From: Adiantum capillus-veneris
Lineage: Eukaryota; Streptophyta; Polypodiopsida; Polypodiales; Pteridaceae
Assembly (NCBI GenBank): GCA_014529385.2
Contig: CM043967.1
Coordinates: forward strand, 127,633,182 to 127,697,181
Reading direction: 5' to 3'
DNA: 64,000 nt
Under the pieces are notes generated by a model. That model did no database searches. It was not told the origin of the DNA and saw only the letters and a program-made list of their open reading frames with translations. Positions 9,606 to 20,592 of this stretch are shown here, piece after piece; within the stretch, counting starts at the first letter, position 1, and every line of letters begins with the position of its first letter. Made by a program: the position numbers and the translations under genes.

Positions 9606-10095
9606 AAACGCTGATCATGCTATAGCTTGTCCACGGACACATAGGGTTGGATCTGTCACGTGTCATTTGCAGTGATGCAAAAACGCTAGAGTCTTGGGGT
9701 CTTGCTGAGAAGTTGCTTGTGAGCAAGGTGCTCCTGTTGCCTCTTCTGCCAGAAAGTGCTAGCGCTAGGTTTCTATATATACAAACTTAGCAAAATTGCC
9801 CTACCTAGTTTCCAACAAAAGTCACTTACAAATAATAAGTGAAAAATGTCAAAAACAGGGTAAATAGGGCTATGCACTGTAAAAATGCTACTGATGGTTT
9901 CTGGCTGGAATCTGATGATCATGCTATGTGTAACCAGAGGATATGCATCTAATCTAAGTGTCTGGACATGCACGGTCTACGAACACTCACAAAAGTGCCA
10001 TATCACTTCCTATTCTAGATTGACTTGATGCAATTGAACCCTGGTCATGCTGTAGCTTGTCCACGGACACATAGGGTTGGATGTGTCACGTGACA
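9599..10095 (-). repeat. second, partial G2 LTR, minus orientation
   Basis: After the palindrome, G2 LTR sequence resumes in the same orientation and ends in a second TGTCACGTGACA at 10,084-10,095. It includes the TATA-like TATATATACAAAC area near 9,773-9,785 and the conserved AAAAGTCACTTA block. The downstream part of the LTR is missing. Two LTR starts so close together indicate nested insertion or recombination. Confidence 0.75.
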
Positions 10096-10105
10096 GGCAT
10101 CCAAC

Positions 10106-10880
10106 AAAGCTTTGGCACCACTTGCACTAGTTCACGTTGATTTCTGTGGTTCGATGAGCACTCCTTCATTTTCTGGCTCATAGTTTTTGCTTGTGCTTGT
10201 GGATGATTTCAGCAGGTACACTTGGGCTTCGTTCTTAAAGCTCAAGTCGGAGGCTTTCAGTTTCATTTCGAATTGGAAGACGATGGTCGAAAAAGAGGAG
10301 GACTTGCACGTCAAATGTATTCGCTCAGATAGAGGGGGTGAGTTCATCTAGAAGGACTTTGTACAATGGTGCAAGTCAGAGGGCATCTAGTGCCAGCTGA
10401 CTACTCCCTACACTCCTTCCTAGAACGGAGTTGCTGAGCGGAAGAATCGGACTATCATGAAGATGGCTCGTGCGATGCTTGCACATGCTTCTTTGCCCCG
10501 GGTTTACTGGGGCAGAGACGTGCAACACGGCGGTTTACATCCAGAACCGTTCTCCTACCCATGCTTTGCAGGTAACGACTCCTTATCAGGCTTACTATGG
10601 GTGCAAGCCCTCGGTCTCACACTTTCGAGTTTTTGGGTGTCCCGCCTTTGTCCATGTTCCAAAGGAGAAGCGACATAAGTTAGACTTCAAGGCGAAGAAG
10701 CTCATGTTCTTGGGCTATTTACGAGAGTCTAATCGATGCCGGCTTTATGATCCTGACGCCAAGGCTACCATAGTTAGCCGTGATGTGACTTTCATGGAGC
10801 TTTTCAGCACACCTGCAGAGGGGGCAGCATCCAAGCCTATACCTTCCCTACCTCATCCTTGGCCAGCTCCTACACCCTGA
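10106..10880 (+). pseudogene. copia integrase fragment (different family)
   Basis: Translation from 10,106 gives LALVHVDFCG, VDDFSRYTWASFLK, CIRSDRGGEF and NGVAERKNRT, which are the D, D and E regions of a copia integrase. After a frameshift near 10,515 it continues with HFRVFGCPAFVHVP, KKLMFLGY and CRLYDPDAK. At least four in-frame TAG codons interrupt it, including one where the family has Gln just before NGVAER. It is unrelated in detail to the copia element at 2992-8487. No LTR or target duplication is visible. Confidence 0.88.
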
Positions 10881-11274
10881 TCCTACCCCTACCCCTATCC
10901 CCAAAAGCAAGTGAGTAGTTGGGTGAACCCGTCAAGCAAAACCCGGGCGGAGGGGGGGGGGGGGGGGGGGGGGGGTTGTTTCTCAGCTGCGGGCAACGAG
11001 AGGGGGAGGCAGTGTGTGTGGGGGCAGTGGGCAGCAAACGAGAGGGAGGGAATGCTGGCGAGCAGTGGGGTGTGGGGGGGAGCGAGCTAGTCAGCATGCT
11101 GGCTGAACGCAGACAGGGCAGCGTGCAGCAAGGGTTGGTGCGCGAGGGCGGAGGGGGGGAAAGGAGAACGATAGAGAGGGGGGGAGGCAGGTGCAGGCGA
11201 TGGGGGAGCGTGTGGGAGCAGTAGCGAGCTCTCTGGATCTGTAATTTTTGTGATGTTCAGTTTCTAATGTGGAG
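10881..11274 (-). other. G-rich segment with 24-G run, possible LINE 5'-end fragment
   Basis: The plus strand is very G-rich, including 24 consecutive G at 10,952-10,975 and many GGG-GGGG groups to about 11,200. Its right end (GGGAGCAGTAGCGAGCTCTCT) resembles the extreme 5' end of the LINE at about 47,587-47,612, and base composition matches the LINE 5' UTR at 47,139-47,632 in the same orientation. It may be an isolated minus-strand LINE 5' piece. The apparent Gly-rich frame is composition only. Confidence 0.4.
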
Positions 11275-12490
11275 TGTTCTTCTATTGGCCGAGGCTCAAA
11301 AAGGACGTGGATGACTTTGTCGCAGTTGTTTAGTACGCCAGAAGGTCAAGTTTGACAGGCATAAGGCACCGAGACTTCTACAACCTTTACCCATTCCCTC
11401 CCGCGCCTGGGAAAGCATTGGTATGGACTTCATCTTTCATCTTCCCAAGACTCAAAAGTGGGCACGATGGCATTTGGACAATCATTGACAAATCCAGCAA
11501 ACAAGCTCACTTGATTCCAGTCAAGAAGACCGTCAAGCCTATTCATTTGGCGAGATTGTTCATTACACAGATTTTTTGGTTACATGGCATGCCTAAGATG
11601 ATAGTTTTGGACAAAGATTTCCGATTCGCAAGTTTGTTTTGGAGGGCAATTTGGGAGAACATTGGCACACGGTTGCAGTTCTCATCATCATTCCACCCGG
11701 CCGCAGACAAGTGGGCAATTTGAGGTAGCCAATTCAGTGGTTTTGGATTTATTGAAGTCTTACATCTCCGATCAGAAGACTCAATGGGAAAAGTACTTGC
11801 CTTTGGTGGAATTTGCCCACAATAACATGGTTCACTCCTCGACGGGGAAGGCGGTAATTGAAGATGCTAAGAAGGTCCCGCCTTTGCTAAGCACCAAGGA
11901 CAAGATTTTTGAAGCAGATCAGTACACGAGGGATTTTGACACTACTTTTCCTAAGGTTCGCGAGGCTTTAGAGAAGTCTCAAGCATGGCACAAGAAGGCA
12001 ACAGATGAACATAGACGCGACTTGAAGTTGAAGGAAGATAATTGGGTGCTCTTACGTTTTGAGAAGGTACGACTAAGAAAACGGAAGGGAAAGGAGCGGC
12101 TTTTTCCAAAGCTTGGCCCTTTCCAGATTCTAGAAAAGATAAATGATGTATCCTTCAGACTCAAGTTGCCAAACACTTGGAAGATTCACAATGCTTTTCA
12201 TGTGAGTCTCTTGAAACCTTTCAAGGGGGTGCCAGTTGACAGGGAGCCTGATGAGCAACCTGAAGTGGAAGAGAGTGAGGAGATGCACGTTCCAGGGCCC
12301 ATAAAGAAAGGAAAATGAAAGGTAAAGTGATTCCGCGGTTCTTAGTGAAATTCAAGAACTATCGGGCATTGGATGTGAAGTGGATAGAAGAGGAGGACCA
12401 AGCAGATACTCCTCAAATTTTGGAACGTTACCTTCAGGCTTTCGGCTTAGCTACGTCTATTTTGAAAGATCTCGCAGATCAACAAGGTTG
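11275..12490 (+). pseudogene. G1 gypsy integrase and chromodomain-like tail
   Basis: The segment resumes G1 sequence at FYWPRLKKD-like codons and continues with VRQKVKFDR, SGHDGIWTIID, KKTVKPIHLARLF, HGMPKMIVLDKDFRF (second catalytic Asp region) and FHPAAD. A frameshift near 11,705 leads into GQFEVANSVVLDLLKSYISD, then the long helical C-terminal region, GPFQILEKINDVSFRLKLP and AFHVSLLKPF. After a stop at 12,316 a third frame gives RFLVKFKNY and KWIEEEDQADTPQIL, the chromodomain-like tail. It lies 0.5 kb before a matching 3' LTR (12,986-13,556). Closest relatives are at 30,560-32,000 and 40,066-40,725. Confidence 0.88.
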
Positions 12491-12985
12491 AATCTGGTGC
12501 AGACGGGACTGCATGAGGGAGGAGTTACTCCGCTCCTTTGCCACAGATTCTCTTTGGATTTCAAGGATACTTATGTGCTGATAGTATTTTGCTGTATGAC
12601 TTTATGAATAAGGAAATTGAAAATAACTTGAATTTGATTGATGTATACTCTCTTATGTGATTTTGTTCGAGTACAGGATTGAAAGACGAAATGACTGCAA
12701 CATTTCGGTCTTGAGAATCTATAGACATGATCGCAATAAGAATTAGCTAATTCGACATCAGTGAGGTTCGGTGTGGATCTAGATGCGATTGTTAAATACG
12801 TTGCCACGAATCATGGTCTTAGATGTGGAATGAATTTTTATGTGAGTTGTCTCTATGCAAAGGCTAGATTTATGTTGTCTAGTGTGTTGGTACTTAGAGT
12901 CAGTGTCTACTGAACCGGTTTATGGCCTCTGTCTGTTTCTGCAGGCGTAATCAAGGGCGATTACAATCCTTTCAAGAATGGGGTA
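12491..12985 (+). other. G1 3' untranslated region with polypurine tract
   Basis: Non-coding sequence between integrase tail and LTR. The last part holds the GGCGTAATCAAGGGCGATTA block (imperfect stem-loop near 12,946-12,966), then TTTCAAGAATGGGGTA as the likely polypurine tract immediately before the LTR. The same order occurs at 32,520-32,569 and, reversed, at 14,937-14,980. Confidence 0.75.
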
Positions 12986-13556
12986 TGTCACAAACTGATG
13001 ACGTGGCATGCCAAAGATGGACCCAGTTATAAGTTGTCCCAACTTGTAGGGTACCTGCCGACAGGGCCTTAGGGACATTAGAGAAAGCAAAAAGATTGGC
13101 GGGCTGACTGCACGGATATTCGCAAATCGCGCTGACAGGTCGGTATGGAATTCCGGGTTTTGCGTTGGCTGAGGTGATGTGGCAGCGTAAGGATTTTGCA
13201 AATCCAGTTGGCTGATTTAGCGCCAGTTTTTGGGGATCCAAAGCCTTTGAGTTGAAGGCTTTTCATGTAATTGCTTTTCCATGGCCAAGGGCTTTTAAAT
13301 AAGTCCCCTAGGCCTCTCTGTAGCTGATATGTGCTGACGAGCCTATGAGCAGAGAGGATCCACGGGCAATTGTACTTTGCTCAAGGATTAATACAAAAAA
13401 GAAATACTGAAGGAGCGCCAGTCTTTGGGGCCAATCTCTTTGGGCACAGAATTATGCCGGGCCGTGTCAACGCAATTGAACTGTGAAGTATTTTAAAGTG
13501 ATTCTCTCTCGTCTGTCGTGCCCAATTCTCGACTTGTGGTGGCTAAGTCCGTTACA
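12986..13556 (+). repeat. G1 3' LTR
   Basis: 571 bp from TGTCACAAACTGATGACG to CCGTTACA. Near the end it contains the family block GCGCCAGTCTTTGGGGCCAA and GGCCGTGTCAACGC-like sequence. No primer site follows, so it is a 3' LTR, consistent with the integrase upstream. The matching 5' LTR is not identified. Confidence 0.82.
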
Positions 13557-14936
13557 ATGGCAAAAATTGCGAGAGAATTGTTGGTGGCTGAAAACGCTAG
13601 AGAGAGGAGAGAAAATGCTACAGCATGTAGAGAGAGATGTAGCCTAAACGCTGGAAGCTATGCTCACTGATCACAATATGCCTAAGTACGGGGGGGGGGG
13701 TCTGCATATATATGGAAATAGGAAATTGTCCCTACTCAGCTAGAAACCCACGATTCCAAAAATGGCTAATAAATCCCAATAAATGTTTAAACTCACTGAA
13801 AGTGACCTGCAACACACATAGTAGCGCAAGTGTAGAACACTCGAGACTCGGACATCGGGAAACCCTAGGAATAGGGGTCCTGCCTCATACCAGCCTATCG
13901 GGTGGGCAACATCGTGGAGTGCATTGCCGAGAAAAGGTACGTCTAGGTTGGGTGCAACCACAAAACAACCCTCACTCCCTAATCTGTTCTTGGGAGAGCA
14001 CCTTGTGTTACCGGGGAACGCCGTCTCATGGGTAGGGAACGCTGGAACGACATTCAGGGCAATGCTCACCGCTCGGCTCTGAACGGCCAGCCGTTCCGGA
14101 TAGGTAGGTGATATTGGAACGGTGCTGTACGACCAACTTAAAACAATTGAGGGAAATCAGTGCTAAGTGTATCAATCCTTTTCAATCAATGACCTTGTTG
14201 GAAGATAGTCCCTGTGATGGGATTGCAATAACATCTGACTTGGCCTTGTTCTCTCTCGCCGTATAGGATGGTAGTATTCTTAATGAATGGGGTTAACTAT
14301 CCATAGACTGTAAAGATCCTTTGTCTCTCTAGTACGATTTAACTTCTAGATTCATTTGAGATCCAAACTCAAATTCCTCTATTGATGGAAGAGACACTCC
14401 TCTCCCATCATCGGTCTAGTTTACTCGTCTGTTTAGCTCACTCGCTTCATTGGCCTCTCTGACTTGTTTCCACAATTCGTCAAGACCATCTATTTCTTTA
14501 CAACTCTCAGGTATAGCTATGTTAAATCCCTTGGAAGAGTTATCCGTGGTATTCAACATTATCCTTGGTTCTGATCGTAACATTTAATGGCCTAGTAACT
14601 TTGTCCAAAGAGTGCTGAGACAAATCAAAGACTCTATTGATACTCGTATTCAATCACACAGAACCGTAGAACGTGGAAATCTGTACGCTCCACGTCATCA
14701 TTGATCTACGCCAAGTTTGGGTCTTGCTTTAATTTATGGGGATTTTTAGGCCCCTCGATCGGGGTCCATAAGTTGGGACAACTTATGGGTTAGGTATTTA
14801 AGCCTAACCCCCTATTGGGCCACTTGGCGGGGTTCTGTAAGTTGGTTGAAACTTCTTCTTGATCTTTTAGAGAGGTTCATGCCCCTTCTGTCCGGGCTCT
14901 GTCCTTTAGGCTATGCCATGTCATCACTTTGTGACA
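13557..14936 (-). other. non-coding region ending in a G1-like LTR start (minus)
   Basis: No gene is visible. The right edge, read on the minus strand, begins TGTCACAAAGTGATGACA like a G1 LTR, followed by sequence that differs from other G1 LTRs (for example AAGTTGTCCCAACTTATGG). The left limit of this LTR cannot be placed. A short G run occurs at 13,690-13,699. Confidence 0.55.
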
Positions 14937-15075
14937 TACCCCCCTCTTGAAAGAATTGTAATCGCCCTTGATTATGCCTGTAAAAGAGACATAGGACAAA
15001 GAGTAGTTTAGTAAACATTGACTCTTAAGTATTGACGTAGTAAACCACACATATCTAGCAAGTTGATAAACACTT
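14937..15075 (-). other. 3' untranslated end and polypurine tract of a minus-strand G1-like element
   Basis: On the minus strand, CTTTCAAGAGGGGGGTA directly precedes the LTR start at 14,936, and the upstream bases carry the GATTATGCC / GTAATCGCCC stem-loop block seen in G1 3' ends. The segment is cut at 15,075 by the G1 LTR that starts at 15,076. Confidence 0.7.
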
Positions 15076-15515
15076 TGTCACAAAGTGATGACGTGTGTGC
15101 CCGAGAGCATGCGGCAAAAGGCATTGGTTAAGCCAAAAGGCATCACCACAAACTCAAATAACCCAAAAGTCGTCCGAAAAACTGTCTTGTAGACGTCTCC
15201 CGACGCGATTCTGATCTGATGATATCCACTCTTCAAATCAATCCTGCTAAAGCACGAGGATCCCTATAATCTGTCGAGTATATCATCGATCCTAGGAATC
15301 GGAAATATGTTCTTGATGGTGATTTTGTTGAGAGCTCTATAATCGATGCACATTCTCCAAGATCCGAAAGGGGCGCCAGTCTTTGGGGCCAATATCTCTA
15401 GGCACGGAACTCCGCCGGGCCAGTGCAAATCTATTGTGAATTGTGAACTGTTTTGAAGTGGTTATTTGGTGCTGTTGTGATTGATTCTTGCCTTGGAGTG
15501 TCCAAGTCTGTTACA
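15076..15515 (+). repeat. rearranged G1 5' LTR containing inverted RT sequence
   Basis: The LTR begins TGTCACAAAGTGATGACG at 15,076 and ends AAGTCTGTTACA at 15,515, next to a primer site. Its first 45 bp and last 150 bp match the G1 LTR at 32,570-33,309, but everything between (the TATA/U3 and R part) is replaced by 245 bp of reverse-complemented RT gene. With its promoter region missing, this LTR is unlikely to start transcription in its normal way. Confidence 0.9.
15121..15365 (-). repeat. 245-bp inverted copy of the element's own RT region
   Basis: By base-by-base reading this is the reverse complement of 17,806-18,050, with no mismatch found, including the in-frame TAG of the RT frame. 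Junctions show short shared sequence: ATCC next to GAAAGG on the right, and GCATTGG after the LTR's GCAT-containing sequence on the left. The arms lie about 2.4 kb apart in inverted orientation, so a transcript through both could fold back. Confidence 0.93.
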
Positions 15516-15516
15516 G

Positions 15517-15528
15517 TGGTATCAGAGC
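15517..15528 (+). other. G1 primer-binding site
   Basis: TGGTATCAGAGC, one base after the LTR end; complementary to initiator tRNA-Met. Confidence 0.92.
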
Positions 15529-15584
15529 ACGGCCGATTTCTCTTCCAACGGAAATCCGATCCCAAATTTTTTTCCGCGGCACCT

Positions 15585-17059
15585 ATGGCTTCACGCAAGG
15601 ATCAGTCGACTCCCTCTGCATCTGGAGATGCGGGCAGGGATCACAACCTCGGCCTACTCAGGCGGAGCAACGAGAGATGAAGCGTCGTCAATTGATCGGC
15701 GATGCAACAAAGATGATGCTCAGTTTTGCGAAGGACCCAAAATTGGTAAAATATATGAGCGAGACTTCTTTTTAGGAAGTGCACGAGCAGTGGCAGAAAA
15801 CCACAACACCACCCCCGAAACCTGCTCTCAAGAAACCTTATGCTCACAAAGAATATTCAGAGAAGGAATTAGAAGAGGTGGTTGATGCACGGATTGCTCA
15901 GCTTTTTGACGCGCAGAACAAAGCTAAAAAGCACGGCAAAAAGCAGAAGAAAGGTGTTGACTTCCCGGGTTATTTGGATCATTAGTCGACATTTGACAAA
16001 GCAAAGAAACAGAAGAAGCATGTTCGATTTGAAGAAGTACCCAGTTCTTCTTCTTCCGATTCTTCTAGCTCTTCAGATTCGCGCAAAGAAGACAGAAAAG
16101 GCAAAAAGCGAAGCAAGAAACAACGCTTCGGAAAGGGCAAGAAAAAGGCAAAGAAGTCTAAATCTCGCCCAATGAGTGACAGTTCTACAGAGGACTCGTC
16201 TACAGACAGTTCAGACTCCGATGACGGAAAATTTTATGCGAACAAGAAGAATTTTTATAAAGCCAACTAGTATGACGTTCTGGAAGATAAAAGCAAGAAA
16301 GTCCGAGAGTTTAAGGAAGGTGGACAATCGATCAAATTTGACACTTTTTCAGGATACAAAGATGCTTCAAAGGTTCTGTCTTTTATACAGCAGTTTGACA
16401 TCGCTTTCGCGGGAGGACGCTTCTCAGAGCACTCCAAGATTCGGAGAGCTGCCTCTAATTTTAAGGGGAATGCTCGAACTTGGTTGTCCACGCTTCTTCT
16501 AAACAAGACTGCGCCAGTTAAATGGCTGAAATTTAAGAAGCTTTTTATTTCTTCTTGGCTATCGCAAGAGTATGAACGCGATATACGAGCTGCTTGGAAC
16601 CATCTTCGGATGACCAAGAGAGATACAGTGGATGCTTATTGTGAGAGATTCTGGAGCTCTTTTCTACTCGCCTCTTCATTCAAGAAGATCTCGTTCAGAG
16701 AACAGATCGAGCGGTTTACCTTGGGTCTACCTACAGAGATCCGAGATCACTGCTTGGAACAGAAGTCAGCTTCTATTTAGGAGTTGATGAGTCATGCGAA
16801 GCGGGGTTTTGCCATTCACTCTGGCAGTCTGACCTACCCCACCGATGAGGTCATGACACAACGAGCCGAACAGATTCAGCGAATGAAAGTAGAAAGAGAA
16901 AGAGCAACCCAGAAAAGAAGGATGCACGACCCAAGCTTACTCCTGAGGAGAGAGCTCGCTTCATCAGGAAGGGGAAGTGCTTTGGATGCGGGGAACATGG
17001 ACATATCTCCGCGAAGTGCCTTAACAAGGCACCGAATGAACAAGACGAAGAAAGGCTAG
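15585..17059 (+). pseudogene. G1 Gag
   Basis: The likely start is ATG at 15,585 (MASRKDQSTPSASG), 57 bp after the primer site. The product is broken by several frameshifts. A Lys- and Ser-rich middle (15,900-16,200) is followed by a retrotransposon Gag core at about 16,330-16,780, with APVKWLKFKKLFISSW, TVDAYCERFW and FTLGLPTEIRDHCLEQ. A zinc knuckle C-X2-C-X4-H-X4-C is encoded at 16,978-17,019 (CFGC then GHISAKC). A related remnant lies at 50,248-50,690. Confidence 0.82.
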
Positions 17060-17466
17060 AAAGTTCTAAAGCAACTGAGAGATGTGGCAGAAAAGGTAGA
17101 TAAAAAGCAGAACTGGTACCACATGGCGTGAGACCTGAACCGAATCAAATGAATGAAAGTACAAACTTTGCCGTTTTTGGGGCAAAGTGAAGGATCAGGA
17201 AGCTCTTTTGAAGGAGCCAATGCCAACTTCTTTTCAGTTGGAATTGGCGGCTCGATTTGGAACTACGCCCGATAGGCTAAGGCCACAGGCGGAGGTAGTT
17301 CGAGTGGCACCCGGACGGGATGTCGCCATTACACCGAGCATTGGCAAACGTCGTTTGCAATGATAGGGGTGTTCAGGGCACGCGAGTGACGTTCTACTCG
17401 AAATCCCTTGGTACCACAAGAACTACGCTGTGGTTGACTACCGGGCCGAGAAAGCGACTTTGACAA
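17060..17466 (+). other. degenerate protease/linker region of G1
   Basis: The position between zinc knuckle and RT is where the aspartic protease belongs. No frame stays open and no D-S/T-G motif is visible, so the domain cannot be confirmed. Partial frames contain ATRPGRDVAIT-like and FYSKSLGTT-like text only. Confidence 0.45.
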
Positions 17467-18912
17467 ATGAAGGGCTCAGAGATTGTACTTGATGAACTTC
17501 AGTTTCTTTACTCATTCTTTTGGGAGAGAACTGAACGATGGATAAAGGTCGATTATGTTTTGACCCGAACAAAAGAACGCCAAGATTTTTCTCCACACTC
17601 ATGTCAATTGCTTTTTAGAGGGCGTGAGGATCATACCATTGATTTGATACTTGGAAGCACGCCACCAAACCGGCCACCTTACCGTGTGAGCCAAGCACAG
17701 AATGAAGAGATTATGAACCAAGTGAAAGACCTCTTGGAAAAGGGTCTTGTCCAGCCTAGTACTTCACCATATTGCTCTCTAGTGTTGTTGGTTTTGAAGA
17801 AAGACGGATCTTGGAGAATGTGCATCGATTATAGAGCTCTCAACAAAATCACCATCAAGAACATATTTCCGATTCCTAGGATCGATGATATACTCGACAG
17901 ATTATAGGGATCCTCGTGCTTTAGCAGGATTGATTTGAAGAGTGGATATCATCAGATCAGAATCGCGTCGGGAGACGTCTACAAGACAGTTTTTCGGACG
18001 ACTTTTGGGTTATTTGAGTTTGTGGTGATGCCTTTTGGCTTAACCAATGCTCATGCGACATTTAGCCAGATGATTTGGATTTTTCGAGAGTACAGGCTAT
18101 TTGTTGGCACTTTCCTTGACGATATCATTGTTTTCTCCAAGAATGAGGCAGAACACAGGGATCATCTGCTTTAGGTCTTTCAAGCATTACGAGATCACAA
18201 GTTAGTGATTAATGCAAAGAAAAGCGAATTTTTCCTACCAGAGATACACTTTTTGGGACACATTGTCTTAGTAGCAGGAGTGCAAATGGATTCGGCCAAG
18301 ATAGAGACTATCCGTGATTGGCCCGATTTGAAGAATGTCCGTGAAGTTAGAAGCTTCTTGGGACTGTGTTCGTACTACAGGCGGTTCATTCGAAAGTATG
18401 TAGAGGTTGCTTCCCCTTTGCATATCTTGACACAGAAAGGAGTCCCTTTCTCGTGGGGACCCACAGAGGTGACTGCCTTTCAGACATTGAAAGAGAAATT
18501 GACTACGGGACCAGTTTTGGCTTTGCTGGACTTGCAAAAGTCATTTGAAGTATATTGTGATGCTTGTGGTCGTAGTCTGGGTGCGGTCTTAATGCAAGAA
18601 GGCCATGTCATTGCTTACGAGAGCCGATTGTTCTCAAGGCCGGAGATGACAGCACAGATTTATGAGAAAGAGCTTTTGGCGGTTATTCATGCTCTTACTC
18701 AATGGCGGCATTACCTACTCGGAGCAGATTTTACTATCTTTACAGACCATCAGAGTTTGCGCTACTTCTTGTCACAGAAGCAACTTTCGGAAAAGCAGAT
18801 GCAGTGGGCGAACATCTTGTCACAGTTTCACTTCCAGATTGTCCATGTGCAGGGACAGAAGAATGTGGTGGCAGATGCTTTGTCTCGAAAGCCGTTGGTT
18901 CTGGCTATTTCC
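17467..18912 (+). pseudogene. G1 reverse transcriptase and RNase H
   Basis: One frame runs through the whole segment with only two stops (TAG at 17,905-17,907 and 18,172-18,174), both where a Gln codon is plausible. RT motifs in order are [67 protein letters not shown], the catalytic FLDD at 18,112-18,123, FLGHIV and SFLGLCSYYRRFI. RNase H follows with FEVYCDACGRSLGAVL, YEKELLAVIHALTQWRHYL, FTDHQSLRYF and VADALSRKP. The sequence ends abruptly at about 18,912, where G2 leader begins. The missing integrase is probably the segment at 30,560-32,000. Confidence 0.93.
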
Positions 18913-19128
18913 ATGAGGTGGGAAAAAGCAACCTTGGTGTGAGCGCAAGGCCGCCAAGGGGTGCGCCCGCGGAAAAGAGCAGAACTCTGGTGAAGAGAAG
19001 ATCCTTCTCTAACACAGATTGCAAGGGAAAGAAGAACCTCAAGAACCTCCAGACCTCAAGACCGCTAAGAACCCAAGAACCCAAGAACCACAAGAACCCA
19101 AGTTCCTCGTGACCTAAGACTTCAGTGG
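18913..19128 (+). other. G2 leader joined directly to G1 RNase H
   Basis: GAGGTGGGAAAAAGCAACCT and the AAGAACCC-rich stretch identify G2 leader. It lacks the LTR and primer site that should precede it, so the left end of this G2 body is a truncation or recombination junction and not an insertion end. Confidence 0.8.
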
Positions 19129-19449
19129 ATGGTCATCACCCAAAGCGGAATGGATACTTCGCATGGAGGTGGCGAGCATGGGAGTGGCGAAGAAGAGTTT
19201 TCCCCACCAGGAGGTTTTTCCGACCCTCCTGCTTTCCCATCTATGACAAGGATTGCACTAACTTCTATGGAGGCTTTCGACAAGATGATGATGGACAGTA
19301 AGCTAGAAAGCGACGAAAGAATAACAGACATAGAACATAAATATGAAGAACGAATGGCAGCCATAGCACGTGAACGCGAAGAAAGATTGGCAGCCATCGA
19401 GCGTAAGTACGAGCAAGCACGCTTGGAAGACAAAGCAAGCAGAATTTGA
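19129..19449 (+). pseudogene. G2 Gag N-terminal coiled-coil part
   Basis: From ATG at 19,129 (MVITQSGMDTSHGGGEH) the frame encodes the acidic N-terminus, PSMTRIALTSMEAFDK and a helical Glu/Arg-rich region (MAAIAREREERLAAIERKYE) ending in TGA at 19,447. As in the copy at 1826-2538, the next recognisable part is the HDDL region, with no Gag core or knuckle between. Confidence 0.75.
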
Positions 19450-20465
19450 TCGCGAGAACAAAGCAAGAAAAGAAAAGAGCGACCAACATATGAAAGAGTT
19501 CTCGCGACTCTTTTCTATTGTGCAGGCGTAGTTTGCACAGAATCAGGAACAGGAGACTCTCCCAGTCTCTTCTTCTCCAAAGCATGACACAACAGAATTT
19601 GCATGATGATTTGAATGATAATGATAAGCATGTTGATTTGAATGACAATGACAAGCATGATAATCACGATGTGATTTCTCACAAGTATGATGATTGGCAG
19701 GAAGATGATGTGATTGTTCACAAGGATGATGTGTTAGTTGATACTTTCTCTAGTGAAGCTAACCTCATTGCAGATTCGATCAAACACGAAGAACCGATCT
19801 TGCCTCTTGAGCCTAGGTCCCAAGAACCCCCACAGGAAGTATTATGTGTTCGAGTGATTCCTTAGCACGCATTGTTTGAGTGTTTCATTCGTGATCGTTT
19901 CCTGTATTTTAGTCACCGTCTTTATGTGATCCTTTTTCCTAGGCATGACATATTGTTCAATGATCACGTTTCACTCATGAATGAGTACGGATGTATATGG
20001 ATTATTCATGAAAAGCTGAAAAGTATGCATGCAAGGAAGTCACATTCCATGTCTCTTCCTTGGCACGACACAGTCGTAGAAAGAACACAAGAAAATATGA
20101 GCCCCAAGCATGGGCATTTCCGTTGTGAATTGCCGCAATTGATTGATTTAGATCAGCAAGACGAGATTCGATCTTATTGTTTGCATGTGTTTGATGAATG
20201 GTTTGGCACTCCATCTCTTTGTTCATCTACATTGCATGCACAGTCTTTGAGGACGACAAGATTTTTTCCCGTCACTTTACATGGAATAGGTATGTTCATG
20301 TTTTTGTGTTGGAAGTGGTTTCAAGAATTTTCAGCCAAAGAGATTCTTGAAGAAGGAAGAAGCATGACTCTAGACGAAGTTGAAGCATCGAAGGAGCCAC
20401 AGAAGACTTTGTCGATTTCCGCGCGGCCCAAAGAAGCAAGCTTTGTAGACCTTTATGAAATTTAG
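19450..20465 (+). pseudogene. G2 HDDL region and accessory ORF
   Basis: The HDDL-type repeat (NLHDDLNDNDKHVDLNDNDKHD) is at 19,598-19,665, followed by the acidic HKDDVLVDTFSSEANLI block. One TAG at 19,863-19,865 precedes the accessory domain: ALFECFIRDRFLYFS, PRHDILFNDHVSLM, KSHSMSLPWHDTV, HFRCELPQLIDLDQ, YCLHVFDE and TPSLCSSTLHAQSL, to a stop at 20,463. Over about 550 bp from 19,866 it aligns to the copy at 26,357 with no net insertion or deletion although bases differ often. I do not recognise the domain. RT, RNaseH and integrase are absent. Confidence 0.72.
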
Positions 20466-20579
20466 AGTACCGCACGAGCCACACATCAGAGTGGGCCGAC
20501 GAAGAGTCCCTTCCAGGATTCCGGATGCTATTGGTGATCTCCCTCGATGCCATACAGTTCGGTACCAGTACCTCACTTT

Positions 20580-20592
20580 GAAAAGGAGGGGA
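20580..20592 (+). other. G2 polypurine tract
   Basis: GAAAAGGAGGGGA directly before the LTR. The same tract occurs at 27,071-27,083 and, on the minus strand, next to 37,019. Confidence 0.88.

Noticed and set aside
10919-11224. Gly-rich ORF
   Set aside because: Driven by the G homopolymer and G-rich composition; no start context or homologous domain.
15453-15680. Gag start upstream of 15,585 within the LTR
   Set aside because: The frame would begin inside the LTR before the primer site; ATG 15,585 after the primer site fits Gag of this family.
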